Below are positions 8,081 through 17,435 of a stretch of DNA of 64,000 nucleotides, in pieces. The stretch is from Streptomyces tsukubensis (GTDB lineage: Bacteria > Actinomycetota > Actinomycetes > Streptomycetales > Streptomycetaceae). A program made the position numbers and the translations under genes. The DNA lies in the NCBI RefSeq assembly GCF_009296025.1, contig NZ_CP045178.1:1-64000 (forward strand), in the 5' to 3' direction. The stretch's first letter is position 1, and every line of letters starts with the position of its first letter. The notes beneath the pieces were generated by a model. It saw only the letters and a program-made list of their open reading frames with translations. It did not search any database and had not been told where the DNA came from.

Positions 8081-9167
8081 ACACCTCATCGCGTACGAAC
8101 GATGCGCCGGCCGGCAAGCCGCCGACGGCGGGCCGGTCTCCCGGTGACGCGGCGAACGCCGACGGCGACACCCCTGATCCGCAGCCTCGGTCGGTGACCA
8201 CCTGGGACGGCTTCCAGGCCTTCGCCACCACCCCCGTAGCAGCCCCTCCCCCGCCGGCGCGCCGCCCCGCGGTCTCGAGGAACGGCTGGCCTACCACTCG
8301 CGGTTCGTCACCGTGCGCACCCCCGCCATCGACGCCCTCGCCAAGAACGTGCGCACCCTGATGATCCTCGGCCGCCACCAGACCGTCACCGCCCGGCCCT
8401 CACTCATCGTCACCGGCCCCGCAGGCGCCGGGAAAACCACCGCGCTGCTCCAGGTCGGGCGCGCCTGCCACCTCGCCCACACCCGCCGCCACGGTGCCGC
8501 GGCAACAGCCGGTCAGGCCCCGGTCGCCTACGTCCTGGTCCCGCCCGCCGCCAGCGCCAAAACCCTCGCCGCCGAATTCGCCCGCTACCTCGGCATCCCC
8601 GTCGCCGCCGGCATGTCCCAGGCCCAGATCACGAACGCCGTCTGCCACACCTACACAGCCGCCCGGGTCCAGCTGGTCCTGATCGACGAAATCCACCGCC
8701 TCAACCCCCGCACCACCACCGGCGCCCAGAGCGCCGACCTGATCAAAGACCTCACCGAACGCATCGGCGCCACCTTCGTCTACGCCGGTATCGACGTCAC
8801 CACCACCCCCCTGTTCACCGGCGTACGCGGCTCCCAGCTCGCCGGCCGCGCCTCCCTCATCGACTGCGCCGCCTTCCCCGCCCGCCTCGGCGACGAAGAG
8901 CCCTTCCGCAACCTCGTCAACGCGATGGAAGGCGCGCTCGACCTGCGTCATCACCGGACCGGAACCCTGCCTCAACTGGCCCCATACCTGCACCAGCGCA
9001 CCGCCGGCCGCATCGGCAGCCTCGCCCGCCTCATCCGCCAGGCCGCCATCACCGCCCTCATCGACGGCACCGAACGCATCACCAAAACCTCGCTCGACGC
9101 GATCCGCCTCGACCACCTCGCCGAACAGCACCAACGCCCCCGGGCCCGGAGCACCAACACCCCGTGA
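8074..9167 (+). pseudogene. tnsC: TnsC/TniB-type AAA+ ATPase, apparent frameshift
   Basis: The ATG at 8074 overlaps the tnsB stop and reads a plausible TniB-like N-terminus ending in TTWDGFQAFATTP and a proline-rich stretch. Family-like sequence then resumes in another frame as GLEERLAYHSRFVTVRTPAI from about 8271, continuing to 9167. Joining the two needs one extra base between about 8230 and 8275, in a C/G-rich run. Downstream are Walker A GPAGAGKTT, Walker B VLIDEIHRL, and an arginine-finger region. If only the GTG at 8313 were used, the conserved N-terminal block would be lost. TnsC links target selection (TniQ) to TnsA/TnsB. The cause may be a sequencing indel, a real mutation or ribosomal frameshifting. 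Confidence 0.75.
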
Positions 9168-10120
9168 GCCCGACAGACGCCGCGGCCCGCGCTGCGGCAG
9201 GGGCCGGCACCGCACAGCGCAGCGTCGTCACCACAGAGCCATGGCATCGGATCCCATTCGCCGCGCCGGGCGTGTTCCGCGTACGGCCACTGCCCCGCGA
9301 AGCGACCGCCTCATACGCCCAACGCCTCGCCGACACCTACCAGCTGACGCTCCCCCAGCTCCTCGACGGCTCCGGCATCACCCTCCACCGCCACGGCACG
9401 CCACCGACAGCCGAACTCATCCTCACTCCGGGCGCTGCCCGGCGCCTCGCCGTCCTGGCCCGCACCGCGCTCCCCCAGCTGACGTGCGCCCTGCCCCATC
9501 TCCCTCTCAGCGACACCGCCCACGACACCGAAGCGGCCGCGAACTGGAAACGACTCGATGCCGGGCAACAACCCGTCCGCGCCTGCACGCTGTGCACCCG
9601 CCACCGAAGTCACAACGCCACCGACACCGCCTGGATCCACCCACCGCCGCACCAACTGGTATGCCCACGCCACCACCAAGCCGCCCCCGACCCACGACTC
9701 ACCTCCACCGTCCACACCCGAGACGTGCCCGAGCTCGCCGCCGCGCACCACGCCCACCAGCGCCTGCTACGGCATCCCCGCGCCGCCACCGCCTGGATCA
9801 CAGCGCGCGCCATCACCACCCGCTGGTACGACCACCAGCAACACCTCACCCACCGCTGGCACACCCGCCTGACCCAGCTCCGGGCGACTAACCCCCACGT
9901 GACCACCACAGGCAGCGCCTCCCCAGCCCTGCTAACCCGCGGCCTGATCACCTACCCCGAAACCGTCGCCCTCGCCCGCGTACTCACCACCCTGCCGAGC
10001 GGGCACCACCACACCACCAACGGCGCCCTCACCCTCATCGCCCGCCGACTCGCCCTGGCCCATCTGGCCCCCAGCGCGAACGACCCCCTCCGCGTCTTCC
10101 TCACCCACACACGCCACTGA
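9164..10120 (+). CDS. tniQ: TniQ/TnsD family target-selection protein
   Basis: 318 aa. The start GTG overlaps the tnsC stop (GTGA, 9164-9167). The N-terminus has the TniQ-like run RVRPLPREATASYAQRLADTY. A zinc ribbon follows with CTLC near residue 146 and CPRH near 168. The C-terminus is helical and rich in H, R and T. TniQ/TnsD proteins recruit the transposon to its attachment site or to a guide complex. No Cas genes or CRISPR array are in the window, so a sequence-specific TnsD-like mode is more likely than RNA guidance. It is the last tns gene. Confidence 0.8.
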   Translation: MSPTDAAARAAAGAGTAQRSVVTTEPWHRIPFAAPGVFRVRPLPREATASYAQRLADTYQLTLPQLLDGSGITLHRHGTPPTAELILTPGAARRLAVLARTALPQLTCALPHLPLSDTAHDTEAAANWKRLDAGQQPVRACTLCTRHRSHNATDTAWIHPPPHQLVCPRHHQAAPDPRLTSTVHTRDVPELAAAHHAHQRLLRHPRAATAWITARAITTRWYDHQQHLTHRWHTRLTQLRATNPHVTTTGSASPALLTRGLITYPETVALARVLTTLPSGHHHTTNGALTLIARRLALAHLAPSANDPLRVFLTHTRH

Positions 10121-10508
10121 CCAGCATCATCCAGAACCCCAAGCCCACAGAAAACACAGCCGCCTTTAGACGTGCCACCACACCTACGAAACACCCAAGA
10201 TCAATCCCACACACCTACCGAACCGCAGGCCAAGCACCCGAACACCCAAACCGAACACACCCACCAGCCCACACCCACCCCACCCGAACGCAACCACTCC
10301 AACCGTCCCGAATCCCACCCCAAAAGACGGAACACCAGACCAGAACAGCCCAACCACCTGAAGACCAATGGCCCGTCACACGGGCACACAGGCCATTCGG
10401 GGATGGATGTTCATGGAGCGAGTCGCCGTGCGAAGTGGGCATCCCGGGCGCGCGGGCAGCCTTGGGATCCGCAGGGGTCCTCGCCGCCGGTCCACCGGCC
10501 TGGGGAGG
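10121..10508. other. Intergenic region with extreme A/C strand bias
   Basis: No convincing gene. From 10121 to about 10375 the plus strand is almost entirely A and C with very few G or T, then the composition returns abruptly to normal near 10385. This may hold the end of the Tn7-like element. No terminal repeat could be matched by eye to the region before tnsA. Confidence 0.6.
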
Positions 10509-10928
10509 TCAGCTGACGAGGATGTTGACCGAATTGGACGGGACCCCGCCCGCGATCGTGCGCATGACCTTCTCGCCCTTGTACATGAACGAGTCGTAAA
10601 TCGGCCCGTAGGTACCGTCGGCCCTGGTCTTCGCGGTCTTGCCGTTGACGTCGAACCATTTTTTCCCGATGAGTTGCTGGAGCTGTACCTCGGTGCCGGT
10701 GCTCAGCCCCGGAGTGCTGCCGGTGTAGGCCACGTTCTTGTGCACCGCGATCTTGCTGGGCTTGACCTGGAGGTTGTTGCTCGCGGCGAGGGTTGTCTCG
10801 TGGGCAGCCGACGCGGCGGGTGCGTGGGCGGTTGCCGTAGCGCCGATGCCGCCGCCTACGAGCAGTGCGGCCGAGGCCGCGCCGACGAAGAACCCGCGGC
10901 TCACCCGGTGACCGATTGTATGAATCAT
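10509..10928 (-). CDS. Small secreted protein of unknown function
   Basis: 139 aa from the ATG at 10928, preceded by GGGAGGA at good spacing. An N-terminal signal peptide is clear: R-containing n-region, hydrophobic FFVGAASAALLVGGGIGA, then an Ala-rich cleavage region ending ASAAHE. The mature part (about 100 aa) is beta-rich (KIAVHKNVAYTGSTPGL, EVQLQQLIGKKWF, TYGPIYDSFMYKGEKV) and resembles small secreted Ig-like or SH3-like Streptomyces proteins. No catalytic motif is recognised. Confidence 0.75.
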   Translation of the reverse strand: MIHTIGHRVSRGFFVGAASAALLVGGGIGATATAHAPAASAAHETTLAASNNLQVKPSKIAVHKNVAYTGSTPGLSTGTEVQLQQLIGKKWFDVNGKTAKTRADGTYGPIYDSFMYKGEKVMRTIAGGVPSNSVNILVS

Positions 10929-11701
10929 GGTGCATTCCTCCCAAGGAATCTGTCCACTACGAGATGTGTGTCCCATTCAGGAGGCTAGGGACTCACTGCG
11001 AGACACCGGCCGCTCGGAAGGAAAAGCGAGCCGGAAACCACCCGAACGGCTCAACTCGACCGGCGTGTTGCCCACGCCAAGCCCGTAGCCCAGGGCTGAT
11101 CTGACCGACTCGGGAGGCCCGCGACCGTGCGCCCTCACTCGATCGCCCCGCCGGAGGGCCACCGAAAGGGTGATCATCGGACTGAGCCGCGTGTGCCGTC
11201 GACTGTGGCCGCCAGCTCCTGGGCCCGGCCGGCCCGACGGCGAAGCGACCTACGACGGCACCGCACGGCACCGCACGGCAGCAGGATGACTCGGTGACCT
11301 GGGCTGCTGTCTCTTCCGCTGTCCGGCCGCCCGCTTTCCCATGGCATCGCTGGTGCTGTGACCGCATGGGTTCACCGGGTTGGTGGTCGCGACGGTTGGA
11401 GGTGCGGTGGCCTCGTCCCGACGCCGGGGCAGCGCACCGGACCGTCGGTTGTTTGTCGACTTCCTCCCGGCGGATGGTTGAGCGCCCCGGAGATGAGGGA
11501 GTCGGTGTTGAGGAAGAACGGGAGCCCCGCACCCGGTTGGTATGGGGCTCCCGTGATGCTTGGGGGCTCAACGCTCGCAGCAGAGGCGGTCACTGGGCGG
11601 CTGGTGGCCGACAGCGTGGGTCAGGAGCTCGGAGCGGGCCGAAGGGACCGACTCCGCCTTCGAACCGGGCGGTACAGGTGCGCGTACCTGGATGGACGGC
11701 G
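10929..11701. other. Intergenic stretch without a convincing gene
   Basis: About 770 bp. Overlapping open frames exist but lack coherent coding character. It holds a short tandem repeat of the decamer ACGGCACCGC at 11255-11280 and the stem-loop annotated separately. Confidence 0.5.
11518..11554 (-). terminator. Stem-loop, probable terminator of the CDPS operon
   Basis: ACGGGAGCCCC (11518-11528) pairs perfectly with GGGGCTCCCGT (11544-11554), an 11-bp stem with a 15-nt loop, about 150 bp after the methyltransferase stop. There is no U-tract, as is common in Streptomyces. Confidence 0.55.
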
Positions 11702-12445
11702 TCAGCGAGCGTTGACGATCAGGGTGTGGGGGCTGGTGAGGTAGTCCGTCCAGTGTGTGTCGGTGGGGGTGTCGTGGAGGGTGGGCGCGTGCCAGGTGAC
11801 CTCGGTGAACCCGGCATCGTGGAGGGCTTGCCGGTGGGCATGGCGGGACCACCGGCGGGCTGTGGCGGTGAAGGTGTTCGCGTCGATCCAGGTGTTCAGC
11901 TCGACCGGGTGGCCCTCCGGTGGTTCCGGGCTCTCATGGTCGCCCGGGGTGAGGGTGAAGCCGTAGGGGCGGTAGTAGTCGTGGGCGGTGGCGAAGTCGG
12001 GGTTGAGGGTGGCTGTGACAAATCGGCCTCCTGGGGCGAGGAGCGTTCGAGCAGTGCGGCAGATGTCCGTGAGCTGCCGCTGGGTGGAGGCGTAGGGCAG
12101 GACGTAGACGCAGACCACGGCGTCGAAGCTCTGGGGAGGCAGCGGGGGTGGCTGGGAGATGTCGTGCAGGAGGTAGGTGATGCCGGATGCTTCGCGACGG
12201 TCACGCTGGTGGGCATGCGCGATCATTCCCGGGGACTGGTCCAGTCCTGCCACGACGCTGGCTCCGCCGCGGGCCACGAGGCGCGCGTACAGCCCCGCGC
12301 CGCAGCCGAGGTCGACCACACGCTTGCCCCGGAGGTCGCCGAGGGCGGCGAGGACCGAGGGGATCTCGATGTGCCGGCGGAAGGGCAGCCCTGCCTCGCT
12401 GGCGCCGTACAGCTCGGCGGCTTGATCGAAGGCGTGTCCGGGCAT
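11702..12445 (-). CDS. SAM-dependent methyltransferase of the cyclodipeptide operon
   Basis: 247 aa, class I Rossmann fold. Motif I is VVDLGCGAGLYARL (about residues 42-55), the acidic residue of motif II is in VAGLDQSPGMI, and the post-motif strands are SFDAVVCVYVLPY and LLAPGGRFVTATL. It is the third gene of the operon, 33 nt after the P450. In known CDPS clusters such enzymes N- or O-methylate the diketopiperazine, which is the likely role here; the target atom cannot be told. Confidence 0.85.
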   Translation of the reverse strand: MPGHAFDQAAELYGASEAGLPFRRHIEIPSVLAALGDLRGKRVVDLGCGAGLYARLVARGGASVVAGLDQSPGMIAHAHQRDRREASGITYLLHDISQPPPLPPQSFDAVVCVYVLPYASTQRQLTDICRTARTLLAPGGRFVTATLNPDFATAHDYYRPYGFTLTPGDHESPEPPEGHPVELNTWIDANTFTATARRWSRHAHRQALHDAGFTEVTWHAPTLHDTPTDTHWTDYLTSPHTLIVNAR

Positions 12446-12478
12446 GGTTGGTTCTCTCCTGCCATGGGTGGTTCTCTT

Positions 12479-13702
12479 CTACCAGGCGACGGGCAGACAG
12501 ACGGGGCGTACGAAGATGACGTCGTTGCGCCAGGGCACGTGGTGCTCGTCGACAGCCAGGTACAACGTGGGGAAGCGTTCGAACAAGGCGCGCAGCGCTG
12601 CGTGGAGGTAGCCGCGGGCGAACTGGGAACCCAGGCAGTAGTGGGGTCCGGCACCGAAGGTCGCTGCGGCGTCGGCGCTCCGGTGGATGTTGAACTTCTC
12701 CGGGTTCTTGACGTGTTCGGGGTCCCAGGTGGCGGCCTGCATGGAGGCGACGACGGCCTCGCCCCGGCGGACGACCTGGCCGTGCAGTTCCACGTCCTCG
12801 GTGGCGACGAGGGGGAAGCCCAGGACGCCGTTGTGGTAGTAGCGCAGTACTTCCTCGGCCGCGCGAGGCCACAGCTCGGGATCGTCGAGGCATTCCCTGA
12901 GCTGCTTGCGGTGGAGCATGAGGATCATCGATCCGGTGGTGGTGGGTGCGACGACCGCGTCCGAGCCGGTGAAGAACAGCACGAAGGCCGTGCCCGCCAT
13001 CTCCTCCTCGCTGATGACGCCTGCGTCGACGGCCCGCAGGAGGGCGCCGAGCGGATCATCGAGTAACGGTCCGCGACGTCGCGCCGCGATGACCTCTGCC
13101 ACGAACCGCTGGATCTCCTGGGTCTCGTTCCCGGTCGCCTCCGGTCCCGCGCTGATACTGGCGCCGGTCGGGAACAGTTGTTCGTATGTGTCATAGAGCT
13201 CGGGAGGAACGCCCAGGACCCCGCGCATCACCGTGAGCTGGAGCCGGGCCGCGTAGGCGGTGACGAGGTCGGTCGGGTTCGGCCCAGCCGCCATCGTGTC
13301 CAGCAGGGCGTGGGCCCGTTCACAGATCAGAGGGAGGTACGTCTGCGTCGCCCGACGGGTGAAGTACGGGCTGATGACCTGCTTGACGCGGGTGTGGTCG
13401 GGCGGATCGAGGTTGAACAGTCCGCGCCCGACGGCGGTCACGTCGTCGCCCGAGATACGGGGGCTGCCGGGGGCCAGGAGGTTGCGGGAGAAACGTGGGT
13501 CGGCGAACACAGCGGCGATGTCGTTCTTACGGGTCAGCATCCAGACACGGCTTCCGCTGGGCATCAGCACCGGACACACCGGCCGGGACTTCTGTGCCCA
13601 CTGGATCAATGGCGGCAGCTTGCCCAGGTCCCCCAGCGGAAAGGGGTAGGGCAGCGGAAGGTCCTGCTCGATGCGCGGGTTGCTCTGGTCCGGGACGCTC
13701 AC
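12479..13702 (-). CDS. Cytochrome P450 of the cyclodipeptide operon
   Basis: 407 aa, full bacterial P450 length. The heme-binding loop is FGAGPHYCLGSQFARG (Cys near residue 356). The K-helix ExxR is in AAEEVLRYYH, and the I-helix reads LFFTGSDAVVAPTTT. The GTG start overlaps the CDPS stop by 4 nt (GTGA at 13699-13702), so translation is coupled. P450s paired with CDPSs hydroxylate, dimerise, or couple nucleobases to diketopiperazines; which reaction applies is not evident. It needs separate ferredoxin and reductase, which are not in this operon. Confidence 0.9.
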   Translation of the reverse strand: MSVPDQSNPRIEQDLPLPYPFPLGDLGKLPPLIQWAQKSRPVCPVLMPSGSRVWMLTRKNDIAAVFADPRFSRNLLAPGSPRISGDDVTAVGRGLFNLDPPDHTRVKQVISPYFTRRATQTYLPLICERAHALLDTMAAGPNPTDLVTAYAARLQLTVMRGVLGVPPELYDTYEQLFPTGASISAGPEATGNETQEIQRFVAEVIAARRRGPLLDDPLGALLRAVDAGVISEEEMAGTAFVLFFTGSDAVVAPTTTGSMILMLHRKQLRECLDDPELWPRAAEEVLRYYHNGVLGFPLVATEDVELHGQVVRRGEAVVASMQAATWDPEHVKNPEKFNIHRSADAAATFGAGPHYCLGSQFARGYLHAALRALFERFPTLYLAVDEHHVPWRNDVIFVRPVCLPVAW

Positions 13703-14382
13703 GCTGTCTCGGCCTCCCAGGTGGCGATCGCGTACCTCTGCCCGGCGTGCGGAACGAGAGACTTGCTCTCGCCGCTGATCAGGGGACGGATCAATGCCAT
13801 GTCGCGGTGGTAGAGGAATGCCGACGAGGGGACTCCGAAGATGTCTGGCCCTTCGGTCACGAGCGGAAGTTCGGCCAGGGCGTAGCTCACGGCCAGGTCG
13901 ATCGCGGACTCGTCCGGCTCACGCTGCCCCGCCCCGCGCACCGCCTCGCGCGCGGTGTCCCGGCAGGCCCGTCTGACCACAGGGTCGGAGGCATAGGCGC
14001 GTTGGACCCTGTGGCGTGCTCCGGTGTACGCAGGCCGGGCGTGCAACTGCGTCCAGGTGTGTACGTGGGTCTGCGGTTCGGTGACTCCTGCGTTCCGCAG
14101 CGCACGCAGTGCCGGGTTGCGCAGTTGAGTGTTCGCCCGCCGTGCGCGATGCACCGCCTCGCCGACGGGAAAGCCGGCGGCGACCAGGGTGTGCGCCGCC
14201 TCGTACCCCGGGGTGAAGACGTCGATTCTCGGAAAACGCGAGTGTGCCCACGTCACCAGCGCCTCGATGTAACGGCGGCTGTACCGGCCGTTCCAGGGGC
14301 TCAGCCCGATCAGGGCATGCCCGCACCGGTCAGGAAAGAACGTTTCACCCCCCGGCAGCGGAGAGAGAGTGAACATACGCAC
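13699..14382 (-). CDS. Cyclodipeptide synthase (CDPS), NYH subfamily
   Basis: 227 aa, normal CDPS size. It uses two aminoacyl-tRNAs to build a 2,5-diketopiperazine. HALIGLSPWNGRYS contains the catalytic Ser28 and Asn31. YALAELPLV supplies Tyr167 and Glu171, equal to AlbC Y178/E182. VPSSAFLYH ends in Tyr191-His192, equal to AlbC Y202/H203. Asn31 with Tyr-His places it in the NYH group. The first amino acid pockets cannot be decoded by eye, so the dipeptide is unknown. It is the first gene of an operon with P450 and methyltransferase. Confidence 0.92.
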   Translation of the reverse strand: MRMFTLSPLPGGETFFPDRCGHALIGLSPWNGRYSRRYIEALVTWAHSRFPRIDVFTPGYEAAHTLVAAGFPVGEAVHRARRANTQLRNPALRALRNAGVTEPQTHVHTWTQLHARPAYTGARHRVQRAYASDPVVRRACRDTAREAVRGAGQREPDESAIDLAVSYALAELPLVTEGPDIFGVPSSAFLYHRDMALIRPLISGESKSLVPHAGQRYAIATWEAETA

Positions 14383-14735
14383 GCAGCTCCTTCCCTGGAG
14401 CGATTCGCCGGTTGAGGGGGATCGCTCTTCTCTTCGCGCGTTCGCGTGGACGTTTCGTGAGGGGCGCCCGTGCGGGCGTCTCCCGAGAGGCTTCGGACCG
14501 TCACGCCCGCCCGCCCCGTCGCCCCGGCGGACGCCTCGCGCGGCCGGGGCACCCGCCTAGGGTGCCGCGATGTTGCCCTTCGGCTCTGGCCGAGCAGCCG
14601 GGCGGCCATGGCCTGTCCCCTTCCGGCCCGGTGGCCCAGGGGGCATCTCGCTTCAGCCCTTACTCCGCCCGGCCCGCGCCCCGTCAACGAACAGACGCCT
14701 TCGCCACACTTCCCGACGGCTGCCGACAGGCGAGG
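14383..14735. other. Intergenic, presumed CDPS promoter region
   Basis: About 350 bp upstream of the CDPS operon and downstream of the EF-hand gene. No clear operator, hairpin or small gene was seen. Confidence 0.4.
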
Positions 14736-15287
14736 TCAGGCAGCCGAGTCGATCGGACCGAGCAACCAGTTGCCCGGAGCGTCGAGGTCGGCGCTGAGGA
14801 AGAACTCCGAGAGCGCCGTCCGGTACTCCTCATGACTGATCACCCCGTCACCGTCCCGGTCGAGTTTCTGGAACCCCGCCGCGGAGTTGACCGGCGAGAC
14901 ACTCAGCCGGCTCGCCATGCTCACGTACTCTTCCCGGCTCAGAACCCCGTCTCCGTCCGTGTCCAGCGCTTGCATCGTCGCGTCGGCGATGGCGAGCACC
15001 GCGCTGCCGAAGTTCTCGGGGGACGTGACGTTGGCCTCCATCGCGGCAATGAACTCATCGCGGGAGACCCGGCCGTCCCCGTCGGTGTCTCCGTGCGTGA
15101 GGAGCAACTGCCACCACCGCTCGAACGCGTCGCGCATCGCTGTGGCGCTTTCGCGCTCGCCCTGGGCCAGTGCCGCGAACAGCCCCGCCATCGCCTGCAT
15201 GTCGCCCTGGGTGAGCTGCCCGTCCCGGTCCTGGTCGAACCAGTCGAAGAGGGTGTTGAACTTCTGACTCTTCACTGCACTCGTCAT
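14736..15287 (-). CDS. Calcium-binding protein with four EF-hands
   Basis: 183 aa from the ATG at 15287, which has AGGGAGAA just upstream; the frame extends further but without a good site. Four 12-residue EF loops are visible: DQDRDGQLTQGD, DTDGDGRVSRDE, DTDGDGVLSREE and DRDGDGVISHEE. All have Asp at loop position 1 and Gly at 6; the first ends in Asp and the others in Glu at position 12. No signal peptide is present, so it is a cytosolic Ca2+ sensor or buffer of the calerythrin/sarcoplasmic type. It sits alone between unrelated genes. Confidence 0.92.
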   Translation of the reverse strand: MTSAVKSQKFNTLFDWFDQDRDGQLTQGDMQAMAGLFAALAQGERESATAMRDAFERWWQLLLTHGDTDGDGRVSRDEFIAAMEANVTSPENFGSAVLAIADATMQALDTDGDGVLSREEYVSMASRLSVSPVNSAAGFQKLDRDGDGVISHEEYRTALSEFFLSADLDAPGNWLLGPIDSAA

Positions 15288-15493
15288 TGCGGTTCTCCCT
15301 CGATTCCCCAGTCCGCGCCGGATACGCGGCGGCGTTCCGGACACTAGGAGCAACCCGAAGCCGCAATCCAACCAACCCGGAAACCGTCACTCGACTGGGC
15401 TAAGCAGAAACGTTGCGCCCAGTTGCTCCCCTGGGGGCTTTGCGCTGGCTGCTCAGGCCTGGCGCGCTCAAGTGGCCGATGTGCCACCGCTGT

Positions 15494-15649
15494 TCAACAG
15501 GTCAGCGTGGACCTGGGCCGGGGGCGGTAGCCGTGGGCCTTGCGCGAACGGTGGTTGAGTTCGTGAGCGAAGGTGTCCAGGTCGGCCTGGCTGAACGGGC
15601 GGAGGTCGGCGCCCTTGGGGAGGTACTGCCGAAGCAGCCGGGGTTGTCG
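15494..15649 (-). pseudogene. IS30-family transposase C-terminal remnant
   Basis: The minus frame reads LLRQYLPKGADLRPFSQADL followed by a segment with ELNHRSRKAHGYR, the typical end of IS30 transposases (LLRQYFPKGTDL...LN.RPRK.LG). Nothing of the rest of the transposase is recognisable upstream. Confidence 0.7.
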
Positions 15650-15812
15650 CGCGACGCCCCTGCCAGGTGCCGTCGGAGGCCGCCGTGTGCTGGAGCACTT
15701 GAGCGAGGCCAGGTGGCAACGGGGCATCCCTGACGTGGCGTTGACCGGACCCGTGAGTGTTCCGGCCAGTCCCCGCTTCGTGAGCTGTGCCCGTTCGACC
15801 TGGAGAGGCCGG

Positions 15813-17006
15813 TCACGCGTCGGCCACCTTGTGGAGGGTGTCGCTGGTGTACTGGACCTCCTCCATAAGACGTGCGGCTTCGATGACCAGGACACCGTAG
15901 GGCCTGGTGGGGTCGGCCAGAGGGAGCGCCTGGGCCTTGGCTTCGTCGACGAGTTCGTGGCGTCGCTCCTGGGCGCCGTCGGCGAGACCGGCGAGCCGCT
16001 CCGTCTGCTGGGGCAGGGTCGTCTCGTCCAGGGTGCTCAGTGCGAGGGCGATCTCCGAGACGGCTTCGAGGAAGGCCGCGTAGCGGTCCAGGAAGTGGAG
16101 GTAGCGGTAGTCGTTCTCCTCTTTCCGCCACTGGTCGAGACTGCGTGTCAGAGAGGCCAGTTGGGCGAGTGTGCGTTCCAGGGCGTCGAGCACCGACTCG
16201 AACCTCTGGAACCCGAGCCGGCCGCGGTTGCGCCGCAGCAGCCGCCGGGGGTTGTAGTGGACGCTCTCCTTGGCGGTGTTCAGGCCGACCCGGGCCTGGG
16301 CGATCAGATTCCCCGTCCGGGCAGCGTGCTCGCGCCACCGCGTGGTGGTGTCCGCGTCCAGGGTGCCGGCGCGCAGGACGGGGGGCATGTCACAGGTCAG
16401 TTCGTAGAGTGCGCGGGCGAGGGCGCGGATGCTGTATTCAGCGCTGCGGTAGCGCATCGGCGGGACGATGATGATGTTGACTGACGTGCCGACAGCGCAG
16501 CCGATGAGGACAAGCAGCACGATCTGCCCGAGCTGGCTGACGCGGGTCATATCGTCGGTGGCGCTGGTGTACGTGGAGAACGCGAAGAACGCGGCGGTGG
16601 CCACCTGCGGTCCTTGTGCGCCCAGTACCCGCGAGCGCCCTATGGACAGAGTGATCACCGCCACCAGGGCAAAGGTCAGCAGGTCGGAACCTGTGAGGAA
16701 GCCCAGCACCGCCTGAACGGCCACGCCAGCGGTGACCGCGCCCACGTAACGCAGGGATTGCGTCACGGACTGGTAGACGGTGACGTACATGATCGTCACC
16801 GCGGAGAACGGCGCGAACGCCGGCGACTGCGCGTCGAGGGCGTAGAAGGAGATCATCCAGGCGATTGTGGCCGCCAGGGTGCTTTTGCCGATCAGGATCA
16901 GGGCATGCCGCTCGGAACCCGCGTAGCGCAAGGCCCACGCCCACCACTGTGCCGTCCGTGCGAACCGTCCCTGCGTCCCTTGCCCGGCCCTCGCACCACC
17001 CACCAT
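15813..17006 (-). CDS. FUSC/aromatic acid exporter family membrane protein
   Basis: 397 aa. The N-terminal half has five to six hydrophobic helices (LILIGKSTLAATIAWMISFY, PFSAVTIMYVTVYQSVTQSL, GAVTAGVAVQAVLGFL, LTFALVAVITLSIG, QIVLLVLIGCAVGTSVNIII). The C-terminal half is a long soluble helical region, the layout of FUSC/ArAE proteins. PFSAVTIMYVTVYQS and the repeated R(V/Y).G matching are typical. It probably exports aromatic or other organic anions. No operon partner is evident; it converges on nothing and follows the IS30 remnant. Confidence 0.85.
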   Translation of the reverse strand: MVGGARAGQGTQGRFARTAQWWAWALRYAGSERHALILIGKSTLAATIAWMISFYALDAQSPAFAPFSAVTIMYVTVYQSVTQSLRYVGAVTAGVAVQAVLGFLTGSDLLTFALVAVITLSIGRSRVLGAQGPQVATAAFFAFSTYTSATDDMTRVSQLGQIVLLVLIGCAVGTSVNIIIVPPMRYRSAEYSIRALARALYELTCDMPPVLRAGTLDADTTTRWREHAARTGNLIAQARVGLNTAKESVHYNPRRLLRRNRGRLGFQRFESVLDALERTLAQLASLTRSLDQWRKEENDYRYLHFLDRYAAFLEAVSEIALALSTLDETTLPQQTERLAGLADGAQERRHELVDEAKAQALPLADPTRPYGVLVIEAARLMEEVQYTSDTLHKVADA

Positions 17007-17435
17007 GCGCGACTCGCTCTCTCTCCGATTCCCGGACCGGTGCCCACGTGACCGCCAGCAGTGCGATCAGGCTGCCTGCCCGCCCAGGCGGCCTTGGCCG
17101 GTGGGAACACCACCACATGCAGGTAGCCCCCGGACTCGTCCATGAAACGTGTCGGGGACCCGTGCGGGTACGTCAGGGTCTCTCCGCCACCTCGGATCTG
17201 TTCGCGCGACAGACGTGCTGCGGTGTTCCTACTGCCTCCGAAGAACGCGGTCCGGTGGTCACGCATCCCCGCCGAGTGGCCACAGCCGGCCGGGGACGGG
17301 CTGGGCGGAAGCGGCGGTGCGCCATCCTTGCGTGTGGCCTCCCAGCGCTCGATCAGCTCCTTCTTCCATCCAACCGACAGCTCTTGTCTCACAAAGGTGC
17401 GTCGTCCCAGGCCGGCAAGGTGCTGTCGTGTTTCC
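17007..17435. other. Intergenic, possible decayed coding fragment
   Basis: No intact gene. On the minus strand around 17330-17440 one frame reads protein-like sequence (RTFVRQELSVGWKKELIERW), which may be a remnant, but no family is recognised. Confidence 0.35.

Noticed and set aside
10172..10516. 114-aa Pro/Thr/His-rich open frame after tniQ
   Set aside because: The composition simply follows the A/C-only tract; no ribosome site or similarity supports coding.
11294..13066. 590-aa plus-strand open frame
   Set aside because: It lies antisense to the methyltransferase and P450, whose motifs are clear, and its translation is Gly/Val-rich shadow sequence.
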